A DNA stretch of 64,000 bases from Mansonella perstans (Eukaryota > Nematoda > Chromadorea > Rhabditida > Onchocercidae), in assembly GCA_037074765.1 (NCBI GenBank), contig JBAMDO010000576.1, positions 62,001-126,000 of the forward strand, written 5' to 3'. Under the pieces are notes generated by a model. It was given only the letters and a program-made list of their open reading frames with translations, searched no databases and was not told where the DNA came from. Within the stretch, counting starts at the first letter, position 1, and every line of letters begins with the position of its first letter. A program made the position numbers and the translations under genes. Shown in pieces: positions 39,527 through 53,507 of this stretch.

Positions 39527-42498
39527 ATGTTGGATATGTATCAATGGTTTCACTATTCTATTGGTATGGCAAGCAAATTGATTTTCCGTCAGGTGAATAA
39601 TTTTTCGAGCAAAATTTGACTTGATAAGACATTTTCTAACAACTAAAGAAAGTATTTGAGCATTTTGATTTGTTTAGATTCTCTGAATTGATTCAAATAT
39701 GAATGTTTTTTTGGAAATTCATTTATTAATCAAGAACTTTCAATCCGAGAATAATGATCAAATTTCATGATCTATGTGACTTATTAAATATTTTTTTAAT
39801 TTTCTTTTTTAGCTGTTCGAACCTTTATCATGCACCTATACATACTTGTTAGGATGTTCAGTAAATAGAAAATCGATAATAATAGATCCTGTATTGGAAA
39901 ACGTCGAACGTGATGTAAAGGTAATCTGATATGAAATTTTAGTTAGCTAACTTCCTGTTTTTGAATCAATAAATTGAGAGAGTTTGTTGCTTTACCAAAA
40001 TATTTCACAATTTAACAACTTTAAGCCGTAAAAAATCACTCACTACAAAAACATCAAAATATATCGGAGGTTATATTATTTTTACAGAAACATCAATATA
40101 TCGGGGCGCAATATTGGGGCGATATTTTTCAGTTAAAGTGATAATTAAAGTTTCCTGAAAAATTTTAGCTTATCAAAGAGCTCAATTTGGATCTAATATA
40201 TGGTGCTAATACGCATCTTCATGCAGATCATATTACTGGTACTGGTGAATTAAAGCGTTTTTTTCCACATATGCTTTCTGTATTATCAAAATATGCTGAT
40301 GGTCGTGCAGATGTGCTGGTTGGTGATCGAGAAATATTAAAGTTTGGCAGTCAAAATCTAGAAATTCGCGCTACACCAGGACATACCAATGGTAAATAGA
40401 TGTAATGTATTCGAATCATGTCAAATATCATTTACAAGTTACTATCGCTCATAGTTGAAGTAGATAGTTAAAAGTTCCTGAGAATGATATAATTTTATTA
40501 ATTTACGTTGTACTTGAAGGACAAGGCAAGTTAACAAGAGCAGATAACCCACTGATCATTTTTCAATAACAAGTTTAAAACTGCGCCATTTTTTTTTTTA
40601 AATGGGATTAAAGGTTGATAGTCCCAATTTAAAAAATCGTTACTATTAAATAAAAGATGGTATATTCTCAGTTGAAAAGATGAAAAGTGGAAAAATTTTC
40701 AAGAATTGATGAGAAAAAAAAATGGATGATGCAATTTCAAATTTGCTGAAAGAAAGATTGTCAGTGATTCAATCAAGTGATAATTTTTCTCCTTATTATT
40801 TGATGACAAGTTAAATGAGTATATAACATGAAGGAGATTTTAATATTTCAGTAGCGTTGATTGTGATATTAAAAAAGAATAAAAACGAACAGTAAAACAA
40901 ATTTCAGTCCATTTAATCGTATTTTTATAATTTGTCCTCCAAAAACTAAGGAATTTTTCAAGGATGTATAACGTATGTTTCTCATGATCACCGAATGGCT
41001 TTTACGGGTGATGCACTTCTTATACGCGGATGTGGACGCACGGATTTTCAACAAGGTATGCTTGATTTTGCGTATTTCTCACCCAAATTTATGCATATTC
41101 ATATTTCTTCAAATGAATAATGTTGAAATTCGGAAGTCTAAAACACATGCTTGTTTCATATAAATAGTTGTTTTTCCTCTCATAATGTTACAACTTTCTT
41201 TACTAGATTAATCTGACTTGCTCAAATAGAATAAACAGGAATTATGTGAAAATTATGGATGATATTTAGTAAACTGTATCAAAATCATCTATTGAAAAAC
41301 ATCTTTCAGAAGTTGACTAAACACGAAATATATTTCGTGTTGAATTAAAATCCAGCGAATAAAGGTACTAAAAAAATTTGTTTCCAAAACACTATAGATC
41401 AACTTGGAAAAAAAAAAATGAATTTTAAGCTATACGTACAACGTTAGAAAGTCATTGAGAAAAATTCGAAAAAATCAACATGTCTAATTCAAACATCCAA
41501 ACTGGATAAATGAACCGATCTGTTTATTCGGATTTACTTCATTTCTACTCTGGATTCTTTCTCAATTGAATTGCTAGGAAAGGGAATTAGTAATCATTCC
41601 GATAATTTCCGTTCAAATAACACTAGTGGTAGAAGTTTCTATTATTTACAGGAAATCCAGAAGTATTGTATAATTCAGTGCATGAGAAAATCTTCAGCTT
41701 ACCTGACGATTTCTTACTTTATCCAGCTCACGACTACAAGGTATTTCTAAAATGGATCAATGTTTAGCCAATTTATGAAAAAAGATTTTTGTTAATAGCA
41801 ATATTCAATATCGAAATTATGACAATTAAACGTCGTCTTATTCCTTATAAAATTATTTGTGACAATGTAGTAATAGATTATAAGCAATTAATAATTTATA
41901 GCATTGTTCAAAAAAAAAAAAAAAAAAAACTGAAATAGAAAAGATCTTAAAGTAACATTAAGAAGATAAATTAAGAGAATCGAATGTTTGCAGGGTTTTT
42001 TATTAACAACTGTTGGTGAAGAGAAGAAGTATAATCCAAGATTGACGAAAACTTTGGATGATTTTGTACTTCTGATGAAAAATCTTAAGCTTCCATTTCC
42101 GAAACAAATTGGTCTGTTCCCTTTTAATCCTTATCATTATTTTGAAAGTTAAAGTTTGATGATAAGCAGTGTTTTTTTGAAGCGAAAAAAATTTTGAAAT
42201 TAAAGAGGATTTTCTTTATGGAAGAGATAGTTATTTTCAACAGACGTTATATTATTTTAAGGAACAGGTACTATCTGAAGTACTAAGTCATAATGTTATG
42301 AATGGGCAAGATGTTGCATAATTTCATTTTCTCGGATTTAAACAAATTCCGAGTAGCAATAGCCTAATAAATATATCAATCATTTAAATTGTTTGATAGT
42401 TCAATAAATCAATTTATTTTGCTATAATTTTAGATAAAGCCGTACCGGCGAATAAAGTATGTGGAATGTATGAACTAATGGATGAGGAAGCAAAATAA
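39527..42498 (+). CDS. ethe-1: Persulfide dioxygenase ETHE1
   Basis: ETHE1 is a mitochondrial non-haem iron dioxygenase that oxidises glutathione persulfide to sulfite in sulfide detoxification. It belongs to the metallo-beta-lactamase fold. Exons: 39527-39592, 39813-39920, 40169-40391, 40963-41055, 41652-41740, 41994-42111 and 42434-42498. The metal-binding motif THLHADH is in exon 3, followed by TPGHTNG (third His). The next exon has [17 protein letters not shown] with the bridging Asp. YPAHDY in exon 5 gives the last His ligand. [10 protein letters not shown] is typical of ETHE1 and separates it from glyoxalase II. Two in-frame ATGs are possible, at 39527 and 39566; the second gives MASKLIFRQ, a short basic start. 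I saw no long targeting peptide. Confidence 0.94.
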
Positions 42499-42729
42499 TA
42501 AATGAAAAGAATTAATGAGGATATCTTCATCCGTCATCTTATAAGTTTTATGATAAATATTTATAATACGAGTAATTACTTCTGGCAATATGTCATTTAT
42601 CTTTTATATCATATAGAGTGTAGATAATAACTGACTCTTTCCTATCTTTGATATGAACATATGACGAAATTATTGTATTGTTCGGAAAATTCACAGAAAA
42701 AATCATTGGTTGGCGATATATCGGAAGAA

Positions 42730-42950
42730 AGAAAGTTGGAGTTACTGAGCCATAGTTGGAATTGGAGTTGTTGAGCCATAGTTGGAGTTGCAGTTTGCTG
42801 AGCCATAATTGAAGTTGGAGTTGCTGAGCCATAATTGGAGTTGGAGTTGTTGAGCCATAGTTGGAGTTGGAGTTGAAGTTACTGAGCCATAGTTGGAGTT
42901 GGAGTTGCTGAGCCATAGTTGGAGTTGGAGTTGTTGAGCCATAGTTTAGA
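42730..42950. repeat. Tandem repeat, TTGGAGTTGGAGTTGNTGAGCCATAG-like unit
   Basis: About nine imperfect copies vary in the number of TTGGAG hexamers between GAGCCATAG motifs. On the minus strand the array stays open and reads as Gln/Leu or Asn/Ser/Tyr repeats, but this follows from the 6-bp substructure. It lies between ETHE1 and xpf-1. Confidence 0.9.
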
Positions 42951-43363
42951 TCAAAAAACCTTTAACTAGTTCTATTCCCAGCACTATATCCTTATATTTG
43001 TGAGATTTAAATATCGCATAATTATGATACATCAATTCCTTATTTATTGTCGCTCAATTTATTCATTCATTAAATTTAAAGAGTATATTCTTATGTATAA
43101 AGACGACAGAATTGAATTAAAAAGATATGAACTATTGATGTATAAATAAACATTTCATTTACTATCATATTTCATATATTATATCCTGCTACAAACAATC
43201 TCAATTGCGTCGAAGTTTTCTACATCTAGGAAGTTTCAACTTTCAATCTTCATATTACTCAGTTGGAAACATCTAAAAAAGTGATCTTTTACTTGACAAA
43301 ATCAAAATACAGACAGTGACTTGACCCAGGAACAAGTTCAGCGAACGAAATATCATATAGCTC

Positions 43364-43446
43364 AGGCTCACAGAGCACTTGGCATGCATTTGGCTCACAG
43401 AGCACTTAGCATGCATTTGGCTCACAGAGCACTTGGCATACATTGG
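43364..43446. repeat. Tandem repeat, 28-bp unit, three copies
   Basis: GGCTCACAGAGCACTT with GCATGCATTT occurs three times about 190 bases before the xpf-1 start. The last copy is shortened. Confidence 0.85.
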
Positions 43447-43633
43447 CTGATGATGTGGAAGCCTGTTTGATTAGACTAAAACTTGGAGCAAATCGCTAAT
43501 GGATACTTTTGTTGGAAATATTTTAAATTCAGTCGATAAGCTATTAACAACAGTCTATGGGATTATTGAGCTCACCTGATTCGCATCTTGTTGGTGCTAG
43601 TTGGCAGGTACTGAGGTATTTCTATCAGGGAAG

Positions 43634-46600
43634 ATGAGCGAAATGACATCCTCAGTTGAAGAGCCAGAACGTGCCACCTGGATGAGGAGTAAATTAAATG
43701 AGGATGAAGAGATGATTGAATTGCTGAAATTCGAGAGAAACATTATGCTTGACACTTACGCAGATGACGTTCTTTTTGTTCTTGCCAGGTATGTTACCAC
43801 TTACGCAGATGACGTTTTGTTCTTGCCAGGTATGTTACTTTCATTGCGCACTATATAATTCTCATTCCAGGTCTAACCTTTTTTTTTCAGTGGTTTGGGA
43901 TTGGAACGTTTGATCCTTCATCATTTAAATTTATACTCTGATCCGCAATTATTGGTATTTGTTATCAATACAACTCCGCAGGATGATGTTAGTAGTTTTC
44001 AGGAATACTTCCCATAGAAGAAGATGTGGTCACCTTCAAGTTCTTTCCAGATAAAAATATAAAAAGAAAATAAAAATATGAAAATTTTTCTGTTTTCAAT
44101 TTTCAAATTTCCAAAGTCTACTTTTTTGATTAGTAGTAGATAAGGATTGATACAGATTTATATTTCCATCGTTATTTCATAGTTGCAGATGTTTCTAAGA
44201 AGTTATCGGTAGTAACAGAAAGACTCTATAGATCAATAGTCGAGATACAAGTAGTTGAAGAAATTGTGAATTTTCAGGCTTATTTTCTCTCTCTTTTACG
44301 TGGTCCTAAAGTGAAATGTCCACCAAAGATCATCTCAGCTAGTTGTTCTATAAAGGATCGGTCAGTTTCCTTTATTTTCTATATAGAGTCGCGCTCTACA
44401 GTAGTGCAGAATTTGTTATCAGCTACAAACTCGTTTTCCTTTCAAAAGGTCGAATCGTGGCAGACTTTTTTCTAATTCATATTCAGAGAATTTTTTTTTT
44501 CCTTTTTTCTAATTCATATTCATTTTGTTTTTCTAATTCATATTCACATATAATTCATATTCAGGGAATCATTGTACATGGAAGGAGGAGTACATTTCAT
44601 TACTTCACGGATTCTGATGGTTGACCTCTTGCAAGAACGCATCCCGGTGAATAATGTAGCTGGTATCATTGTCCATCGTGCGCATCAGTCTGTTGATTTT
44701 CTGACCAGTTTTTTCAATAAAAATTAGTCCGTTGCTTTATAATTGGTTATAATTGGATATAATATTTGCTGGATTCTTTTTAGATTGCTAAGCGGCTTTC
44801 AAGAATCATTCATTCTTCGCTTGTATCGCGAAAAGAAAACGGGTGGTTTTGTTAAAGCATTCAGGTTATTGGTTTTTACTGATTTTGCATAAATTATTCA
44901 AGCTTATTGCTGAATTGACTAAACTGCATAATTTATTCTTCAGTGATAATCCGGCAGCGCTATCTGGTATGGGCGTTTTGCAACGACTGCTAAATCGCTT
45001 ATATATTCGAAGAGTTAGACTTCTACCAAGATTTGATGTAGACGTTAAAGATTCACTGGATCCGTGTTCTGTAAGTATCTATTATATAATAATATTTATA
45101 AAGCTTTTTATTTCAACATTCATTTTTGTTTTGCGAGAAAAAAGATTTTATTTGGTAAAGCGGAAAAATCATTGATTTTCTCTTTGTATTAAAATGCCTT
45201 AAAATATCTCTGCAGTAATTCATAATTTCTCCAATATTCAGTGATTTGAATTAGAAAGTTTCTTTCCAGCCTCATATGATAGAAATATCACTTGATTTGC
45301 CGCATGCAATGCGAAAGATTCAGTCACTGCTTGTAGACATAATACGTACTTGCGTTCGAGAACTGAAGCAAACTTCATTACTTACTGACGTAAGTTTTCG
45401 GAAAATATATTAGAAGTTACGTTTTTTGCTTGTTTTTGGAAAATTCATTGTTACAGGATACCGCAGATGAAGAAAGTACACAGTTAGCTGTGGGTCTTCT
45501 GCCTTCTTCATTAGAAATACAGTTGAAGGGACGGCAGTTTTCCACCACTGAAAAGCAGCAGCGCCTTTTAGCGGATCTCAAACAACTTCGGGATCTTCTA
45601 TACAAAGTATGAAATACAGTATTTTTATGACTTTTTGAGCTGCTTTTCTGAAGATTAGAAATATTTGCTGGCATTTTCTAGGCTGAAGAACTGGATCCGA
45701 TTACTCTTTACTGCTCTTTGGATGAAGTCAGAAATAATAAAAATGTAAGTTTCAATTTTAGTTCAAGAAAAGTTTTGAAAAACTTCATCCAGTGGCTGGT
45801 TATTCACCCAGACATTTAAGGTAACTAATTATTTGGCCGATCAAATTTTTATCTTTTGATACAGCTAAATTAACTTGCTTTTAAAGTATATTTTAATAGT
45901 TCCAAAATGATATGCTGCAGCTTGGGACTTTTATAAATCTATATCAAAGATCTGAATAAATTTTTTAGCTAATTACAACTAACAGTGGTTGGTTATTCAC
46001 ACAGACATCTTCGAAACTGTTTGCGGAAGTAAACAAATTGTGCAGAAATAAATCTAATGCTGAACAAAATGTGTTAGGTAAGTAATTATTTGATGACTCG
46101 AGCATTTTAGTAACTGTTACAGCTGTCTTAATTTACTTGTGTTTTGTTTTCTTTATTTCCGACTTATTACTGTATCGAGCACATATGTCTTCTTTTCGAA
46201 CCCAGCTGGGTCACTTTTTATTTGTATCGTCACTGAAATCATCACTTGTGATCATATGAAACTAAAAAAGCTTGTAAAAAATTTAAAGAAATTCTTAAAC
46301 ATTAAGTATAGAATCCGAAGCTGAAAGTTTCAGAGCCACCGAAATGGAAAGCACTTCTTAAAATCTTAGAAGAAATCAAAATCAACTGTAAGCTGGATAA
46401 AGTGAGTTCTGAAAAAGGTACGTTTTATTTAAAATACACAGATTTGATGGGTTGTATTTATTTAAAAATTCATCGAATTGCTTTCTTTGGAATTTTTCAT
46501 TTGAATCACTGTCTTTAAAACTATTTTTTTTTAAATGCTTTTTTTTTGTAAATTGAAATCTATTTTTTAAATGCTTTTTTAACTTTTGTAAATTGCTTCT

Positions 46601-49600
46601 AGAGCCAACGGTGTTACTAATTGGCGCAGGAAATGAGGTGTGTCGACAGTTACGAGATATCATTAGTTGGGGTGTGGCAAAATTTTTATGGATCCAAAAT
46701 GAGAAGCTGGGGCAAAAGTTCATCGGTGAAAATGGGGAAGCTGAACCGAGCGCACAACCTGCATGGGATCCTTCACAAATTATAATGTTCACTAGTAGCA
46801 TCGAGGTTAATCATTCATACTTTTTTCCATATTTCTTTTCTAACTTTAAGAAAAAACATCAGATATTTTTTCATTCCTTATTTATAGGACGAAACGAGTG
46901 GCGAGATTGTAAATAATATAAAAGTATCACAAAAGGAATTCGCTCGACAAAGCCGAAAAAGACGTCGTTTGTTTGAAGAAATAAAGAAGAAGGATGACTC
47001 AGGCAAGCAGACTCGACTCATGCGTTTCGGTATAGTGCAAATAAAAAAGATGATAAAGGTTGTTTTGTGGACCTGAGCCATTTTTGTTGTTAACAAGATT
47101 TCATTTCTCGATCAGTGTTATGGTGCTCAAATATTTGTCAAAAGTATGAACATCATTTTAGATATTTATTACTATCGACGTTATAATTTGACTAGAGCGT
47201 TTCAAAAATGAGAAACTTATTGTAGTTCGTTCTCCTAAACTTGTGTTCTTATAGAAAGAAGAAAATGCATCTAATGCTAATATAATTGTCGAAGATGACA
47301 ACAGTTCGAACAGTTCAGAAGGTGTTGAAAGTCAAAAGCAAGATCCCATCCTACTCATCGTTCCTTCGGGTGAGCGATATAACCTCATCAGACAATTGGA
47401 AACTTTCGAACCACAAATTGTTATTCTTTATCATTCCAATATGGCATCACTTCGGTTGTTAGAGGTGAAGCGTTGTTTTTAGATTCGTTATTTTATTAAG
47501 CTAAAATTTCGATTTTTTTAAAAAAAAGCATTTTGTCTTCTGGATAAAAATAAACTTCAATAATATTTTTCCAGAATTATTTCAAACAATCTTAATACGT
47601 CTATGTATATGATTAATTATTTACGTTTGCAGATGTATAAAGCATGCCATCCTCATAAACCGTTAACAATATATATTGTTATGTACGCTAATTCAAATGA
47701 GGAAGAACGGTACCTCTGTTCACTAAGGAAAGAACAAATTGCCTTCGAGGATATGGTTCGAGAGCAAGGGGTATGACTAGTTGTGATAATTATCCGTTGG
47801 AATTTAATTGCAAGGTTGAATTTTGTGTTCATCATTTTCATTTTTAGACGTTAATGTCTGCTAGGGAATATGAAACAGATCGTGAAGAACCGCAGAGATT
47901 GATGCTTATTAGATCGACTAGAGATGCTGGTGGAAGAGCCGACGGAAATGAAGGAAACCCAAAGGTGAGTTTTTTCCACTTTATTCAAGTTTAAGAAACA
48001 CTAAATAATTTATCACATGGGGCACCTTCTAAACATGGGAACTCAGTTAAATATATTACATTCAGCAGTTTTAGGTGATAATTGATATGAGGGAATTCCA
48101 AAGCGAATTGCCGACAGTGCTTTACAAACGAGGTATAGATCTATTGCCAGCTACAATCGAAGTTGGAGATTATATTCTGTCACCAAATATAGCTGTTGAG
48201 AGAAAAGCTCTCGATGATCTTACTCAATCACTTCATAGTGGTCGCATCTTCAAACAGATTGAGCAGGTTTTTTTTTGTGAGCTGTTATTTTTATGAGCTA
48301 AATAATTAATTATTATTTAAGCTGTCCTTCAGTGCTGCTGACTTCATTGCTTGAAGTTAAATTTGTTCAAAGAATTCTTGGAATTGTTCATTAAATTAGC
48401 ATTTACCTAGAACTACTGATTTTTTATCATCAGTTTGTTTAGATGTTGCGTCATTACAAATATGTAATTCTGCTTATCGAAGCAAATGTCAAAGATGACT
48501 ACAAAAAAATTAATGGTGGTCCCTTCCAAGTAAGCTTTTCTGATGTGATGTCTGATTTATTTCTCCAGTCTATTAGAAGAGCATGGCATTTATGACAAGG
48601 TTATTACAGAAATCAGTCCGAATTATTTTTATTGCTCCTCTTTAGTTATTCCATTATTATGGATTAACTAAAAGAAGAAGATAATTCAGAGTTCATTCAA
48701 AAATTAAAGGGAGAATTAAGCCGTCGCTGTCGTGAAACGCGATCTCTTTTCACAATATTGGTGAGAGCATATCCAGATATGAATGTTATTTGGACTTTAG
48801 ATCCTGCACATTCATCTGAAATGTTCGAAGAATTAAAAGTAATTTATGTATTCCAGTTATTTTATTCTATTTCACTTGTATGACATTTTTATTTGATGTT
48901 TGCCTATTTTTTGCAATTAAGAACGAATGTTTACCGAAAAAAGAAAGGAATGATGGTTATTTCTAGATTAATGGGTATTACGCATTGTTCAATGAATTGT
49001 TCCAAAATTCATAATCTATTCAAAATTTTGTATATGAGAAATATATGATGCTTTTGTTTTGGATGCAGTTGAATGTTTTTCAGCTAAATGAACCGGAACC
49101 GGATTTGGTTCAAGCATTGGCAATTAAAAGTGATCTAGTAGAATGCGCTAATACATCCGATTCTGAAACAAGTTTTTTTTTTTTTTATTTTCTTGATATG
49201 TTCAAAAATGTGGGGTTTGGTTGTTGGGCACGTTCTACCGATTTCATTTATGACAGCCATCCCTTCAAGGCTGACGATCATTCGATCCATTATTTTTTGT
49301 AAAATTGCGTCAGGGTAACAAAATTCATACACAAACTCTTGTTGATAGTTATTTAAATTTTCGATTAATATTTGCTTCAAAACTTTTCTCACAACCAACG
49401 AACAGTTTAGTTTCTTAAACAAATATTTCCTATTAGTAACTGCTGGCATTATTATTTTGTTAATCCCTAATCACTTTTTTACTGGTTTGAATTACTTAGG
49501 TGATAAAACAGCATCGAAGCGTTCGAATTCTCTTATGCATCGACAGATGACACAACTGCCAGGTATTTCTAGTGGTGAAGTGACACGGTTGATGGAATGT

Positions 49601-49738
49601 TGTAAAATGAAATGTTTATTGGATGTTATTAACAGTGATGCAGATGAACTTACAAATATTTTAAACAACAAAGAGCTGTCTTCTTCATTACATTGTTTTT
49701 TCAATACTGATTTCAAACTGAAAGCTTTAATGTCATAA
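43634..49738 (+). CDS. xpf-1: DNA repair endonuclease XPF (ERCC4)
   Basis: XPF with ERCC1 makes the 5' incision in nucleotide excision repair and acts in crosslink repair and meiotic recombination. Exons checked for phase: 43634-43788, 43891-43987, 44278-44360, 44565-44687, 44784-44864, 44944-45070, 45270-45389, 45457-45606, 45682-45744, 45969-46078, 46334-46417, 46603-46805, 46888-47058, 47255-47464, 47633-47770, 47848-47964, 48075-48266, 48444-about 48529, about 48680-48840, 49084-49171 and 49500-49738. The helicase-like half includes FITSRILMVDLL and SGFQESFILRLYR. The nuclease domain has DMREFQSELP, GDYILSPNIAVERKALDDL (the ERKxxxD active site) and GRIFKQIEQ. The end is a (HhH)2 domain (LPGISSGEVTRLM). 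The start is the first ATG of exon 1. The exon 18-19 junction does not join in phase with the best donor. Confidence 0.93.
43753..43842 (+). repeat. Duplicated exon end and splice donor in xpf-1
   Basis: A segment of about 45 bases covering the end of exon 1 and its donor (ACTTACGCAGATGACGTT to CTTGCCAGGTATGTTA) is repeated immediately. The second copy lacks four bases, so only the first donor (after 43788) keeps the frame with exon 2. Confidence 0.85.
44470..44565 (+). repeat. Repeated acceptor-like motif in xpf-1 intron 3
   Basis: TTCTAATTCATATTCA-like units occur four times at the 3' end of the intron. Two end in TTCAG, at about 44487 and 44564. Only the last gives the correct frame with the next exon. 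Confidence 0.75.
45775..45905 (+). pseudogene. Decayed partial copy of xpf-1 exon 10
   Basis: CAGTGGCTGGTTATTCACCC here matches CAGTGGTTGGTTATTCACAC of exon 10 about 190 bases downstream. The match continues through CAGACAT and then, skipping most of the exon body, through GGTAA(C/G)TAATTATTTG and ACAGCT-TTAA-TTACTTG of the following intron. It is a tandem duplicate with an internal deletion of about 60 bases. Joining exon 9 to its acceptor would give an early stop, so it should be skipped. Confidence 0.7.
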
Positions 49739-51134
49739 TACACATTTCTTCATTTGCTAATTTTCGAAAAACAGTCTTTATAAAACCTAACACCAAAAAA
49801 TTTTTGAAGCTAATACGTGAAAAAAGCTGTTAGTGAATTTGAACTTTGAGAAAAAATCTAAGAAAATTTTATTTTTTTGATTTTTTGTTCTTGTCTTCCT
49901 TCGAGATCCCTTTTCCTCTTATTTTCAACACTTCCATGCCAAACTTGATTATTTACTGGTATTGCTGTACATTCAGTTTTTGAAGCTGTATTTATTGAGG
50001 TTTTGTTTTTATTTCATTTCCATTTGTATAGCCATATTTTTTCCAAAAATCTAGATTTTCAAACTTTTTAACTTTTGCCGACTTATTTTAGGATTCTATT
50101 CAAGTTTTGATTAAAAGTTTTCCATACCCGTGCTGGTTTGTACAGTTTTAATCGAATGTTTTCGTCATGCAATACAACAATAATTCTATTATATTGAAAC
50201 GTATGATACTGGGTGTAATTTTTTCGGTAGATATATACTGAAATTTTATAGTTGTTGGTGAAATGATTCATACTGAAGTAACACATTTTTCCATTGCACT
50301 AAAATATTTCAGAATGCGAAAGTTTCGGAATGCGCAGTAAATTTAGGAATTCGATAAAAGATTACGAAACTTGATCCTTTTTTTCATAGGCAACATAAGC
50401 ATACCTAACAGCAAACAGCAAGCATTTTTTTATCGCTTATAAACGGTAAGCATCCTATCAAAGACGATTGTTATTTCTTTGAAATGAAATCAAAAATTAG
50501 AAAGCCATCATAAATATTGACTGATAGCAGATCTCTCGAATAAACAAGCAGCTAATAAATTAATAAAGAGAAATGTCTAGAATGTTGGTATTATCAACTC
50601 AACGAAATTTTCACGTTTTGTTCTATTTTTATAAGAAGAAAATCATGATGTACTATTTTGTGCGATGATACATGAGATTTCACTTTCATCTAATTTTTTG
50701 TTAAATAATAAAAAATTGCCGAAAAAAGTACATAAATTAGAAATCATTTTCACAATGATTATCGGAAATAACCAATTTTATTGAAAGGATTTTCGAACTC
50801 AATATTACGCAATTTGTGATGATTGCCTATTTTGATGGGCTTCCTTTGGTTTTGATAAGATCTAGAATTATAAAATTATACAAAGGATTTGAAATTAGCA
50901 ATAGTATCATATAAAATTATTAGGAAATCATTGGTATCCGTTCATTCCTCTAGAAAAGACCGTTATTAAGTTCTAAAAGAAAAAGGAAATTAAAAACCAG
51001 AAACGAAAATAGCCAATATGGAACACCGGGTAAAAATTTCTCATATTTTCAGCTTCACTTCTCATATTTCAATTGTTACAAATTTTTAGAACCAGATCAA
51101 GTAATGGATTTAATTCACCGAGAATTAAAAAAAA
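49739..51134. other. Intergenic region between convergent xpf-1 and tvp23
   Basis: These 1.4 kb are AT-rich. The only longer open frame (50083-50286, minus) has no exon context or recognised domain. No repeat array was seen. Confidence 0.55.
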
Positions 51135-52480
<1,346 letters not shown>

Positions 52481-52490
52481 ATTTATCTCG

Positions 52491-52497
52491 CTGAAAA
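52491..52497 (-). promoter_or_regulatory. Candidate SL trans-splice acceptor of tvp23
   Basis: On the minus strand TTTTCAG is followed by CGAGATAAAT and the start codon. Confidence 0.45.
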
Positions 52498-53507
52498 CAA
52501 TTAATTAATTTTTAAATACGATTTTATTTTTAAAATTTTCAAATGCTTTAAAATTCACCATGACTCATTTCATTGTGCAATAGAAAGAACAAAGACTTTT
52601 GCTAATCATTTTCTAAATGAGAATATACTTCATTATAGTAACTAAAAATTACTACATGATACAATCACTAATCTATCTATAAAAATATATGGAAACTATG
52701 TCCTGAATACTTAGTATTAATTAGCAATACTAACTTCATTACAGTGTTATAAAATTGTAAGCTGTTGTTATATCCTTCATAGTAGAAATCCAAAAACCTA
52801 ATTAAGCAGAAATCATTATTAACCATGAACGGGAGAATCACATTATTTTGTTCAAATAATTAGTTCAAAAAAAAGTAATGCGTTCTCCTAATAGTTCGCA
52901 CGTAATCAATGCAAGGAAAAACAATCCCGATATAACTTCCTGCCTTCCTCTTTCTTTTTTTTCTATTGTCATCTTTTAAAGATTAGTAAAAAATGTAAAA
53001 ATAATAAATAAGACGGTAGGTAAAATAAATTTCTGCAATATTTGAAAACAAACTGTAGTAAATTCAAACTTTATCCAAAAATTTTTTTGAAACCAGCTGC
53101 GCGATAATGCTAATGAATAACAACAATGGAAATAAGAGATCAAAACATATAAACTATATTGATCACATGTAATCCTTAACGAAGTTGCCTATCCTGGAAC
53201 AACAGCACTGAATAACCATTAAACTATGTCCCAATCTCATTTGGCCAGCAAACATATTCCATGCAGTAAATGTTACAAGAAATTTACTGCAGTGAAATTT
53301 CATTAAGTCAGATAGTGGTAAAAATCATAACGAAATTGGCTTTGGTAAAAATCATAACGAAATTGGCTTTGGAAATCGACGTGCCCCAACATCGATTTCC
53401 AAATCAATATGGATTTGGAAGTAAGAGAAAAATGGTATAATGTCACTCCAAAGACACAATTAATTACAAATTAAATACAGTAAAATTCCAATCAATTCCT
53501 GTATAAT
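52498..53507. other. Intergenic region between tvp23 and nrde-2
   Basis: About 1 kb of AT-rich DNA lies between the tvp23 5' end and the nrde-2 stop. It contains a 27-bp direct duplication (53325-53380) and no supported gene. Confidence 0.55.
53324..53380. repeat. Direct duplication, 27 bp, two copies
   Basis: GGTAAAAATCATAACGAAAT with TGGCTTT occurs twice back to back without differences. Confidence 0.85.

Noticed and set aside
42593..42942. Minus-strand proteins rich in Gln/Leu and Asn/Ser
   Set aside because: They are translations of a hexamer-based tandem repeat and have no unique coding sequence beyond it.
46139..46324. Small plus-strand frame in xpf-1
   Set aside because: It lies inside the intron between exons 10 and 11, which join correctly without it.
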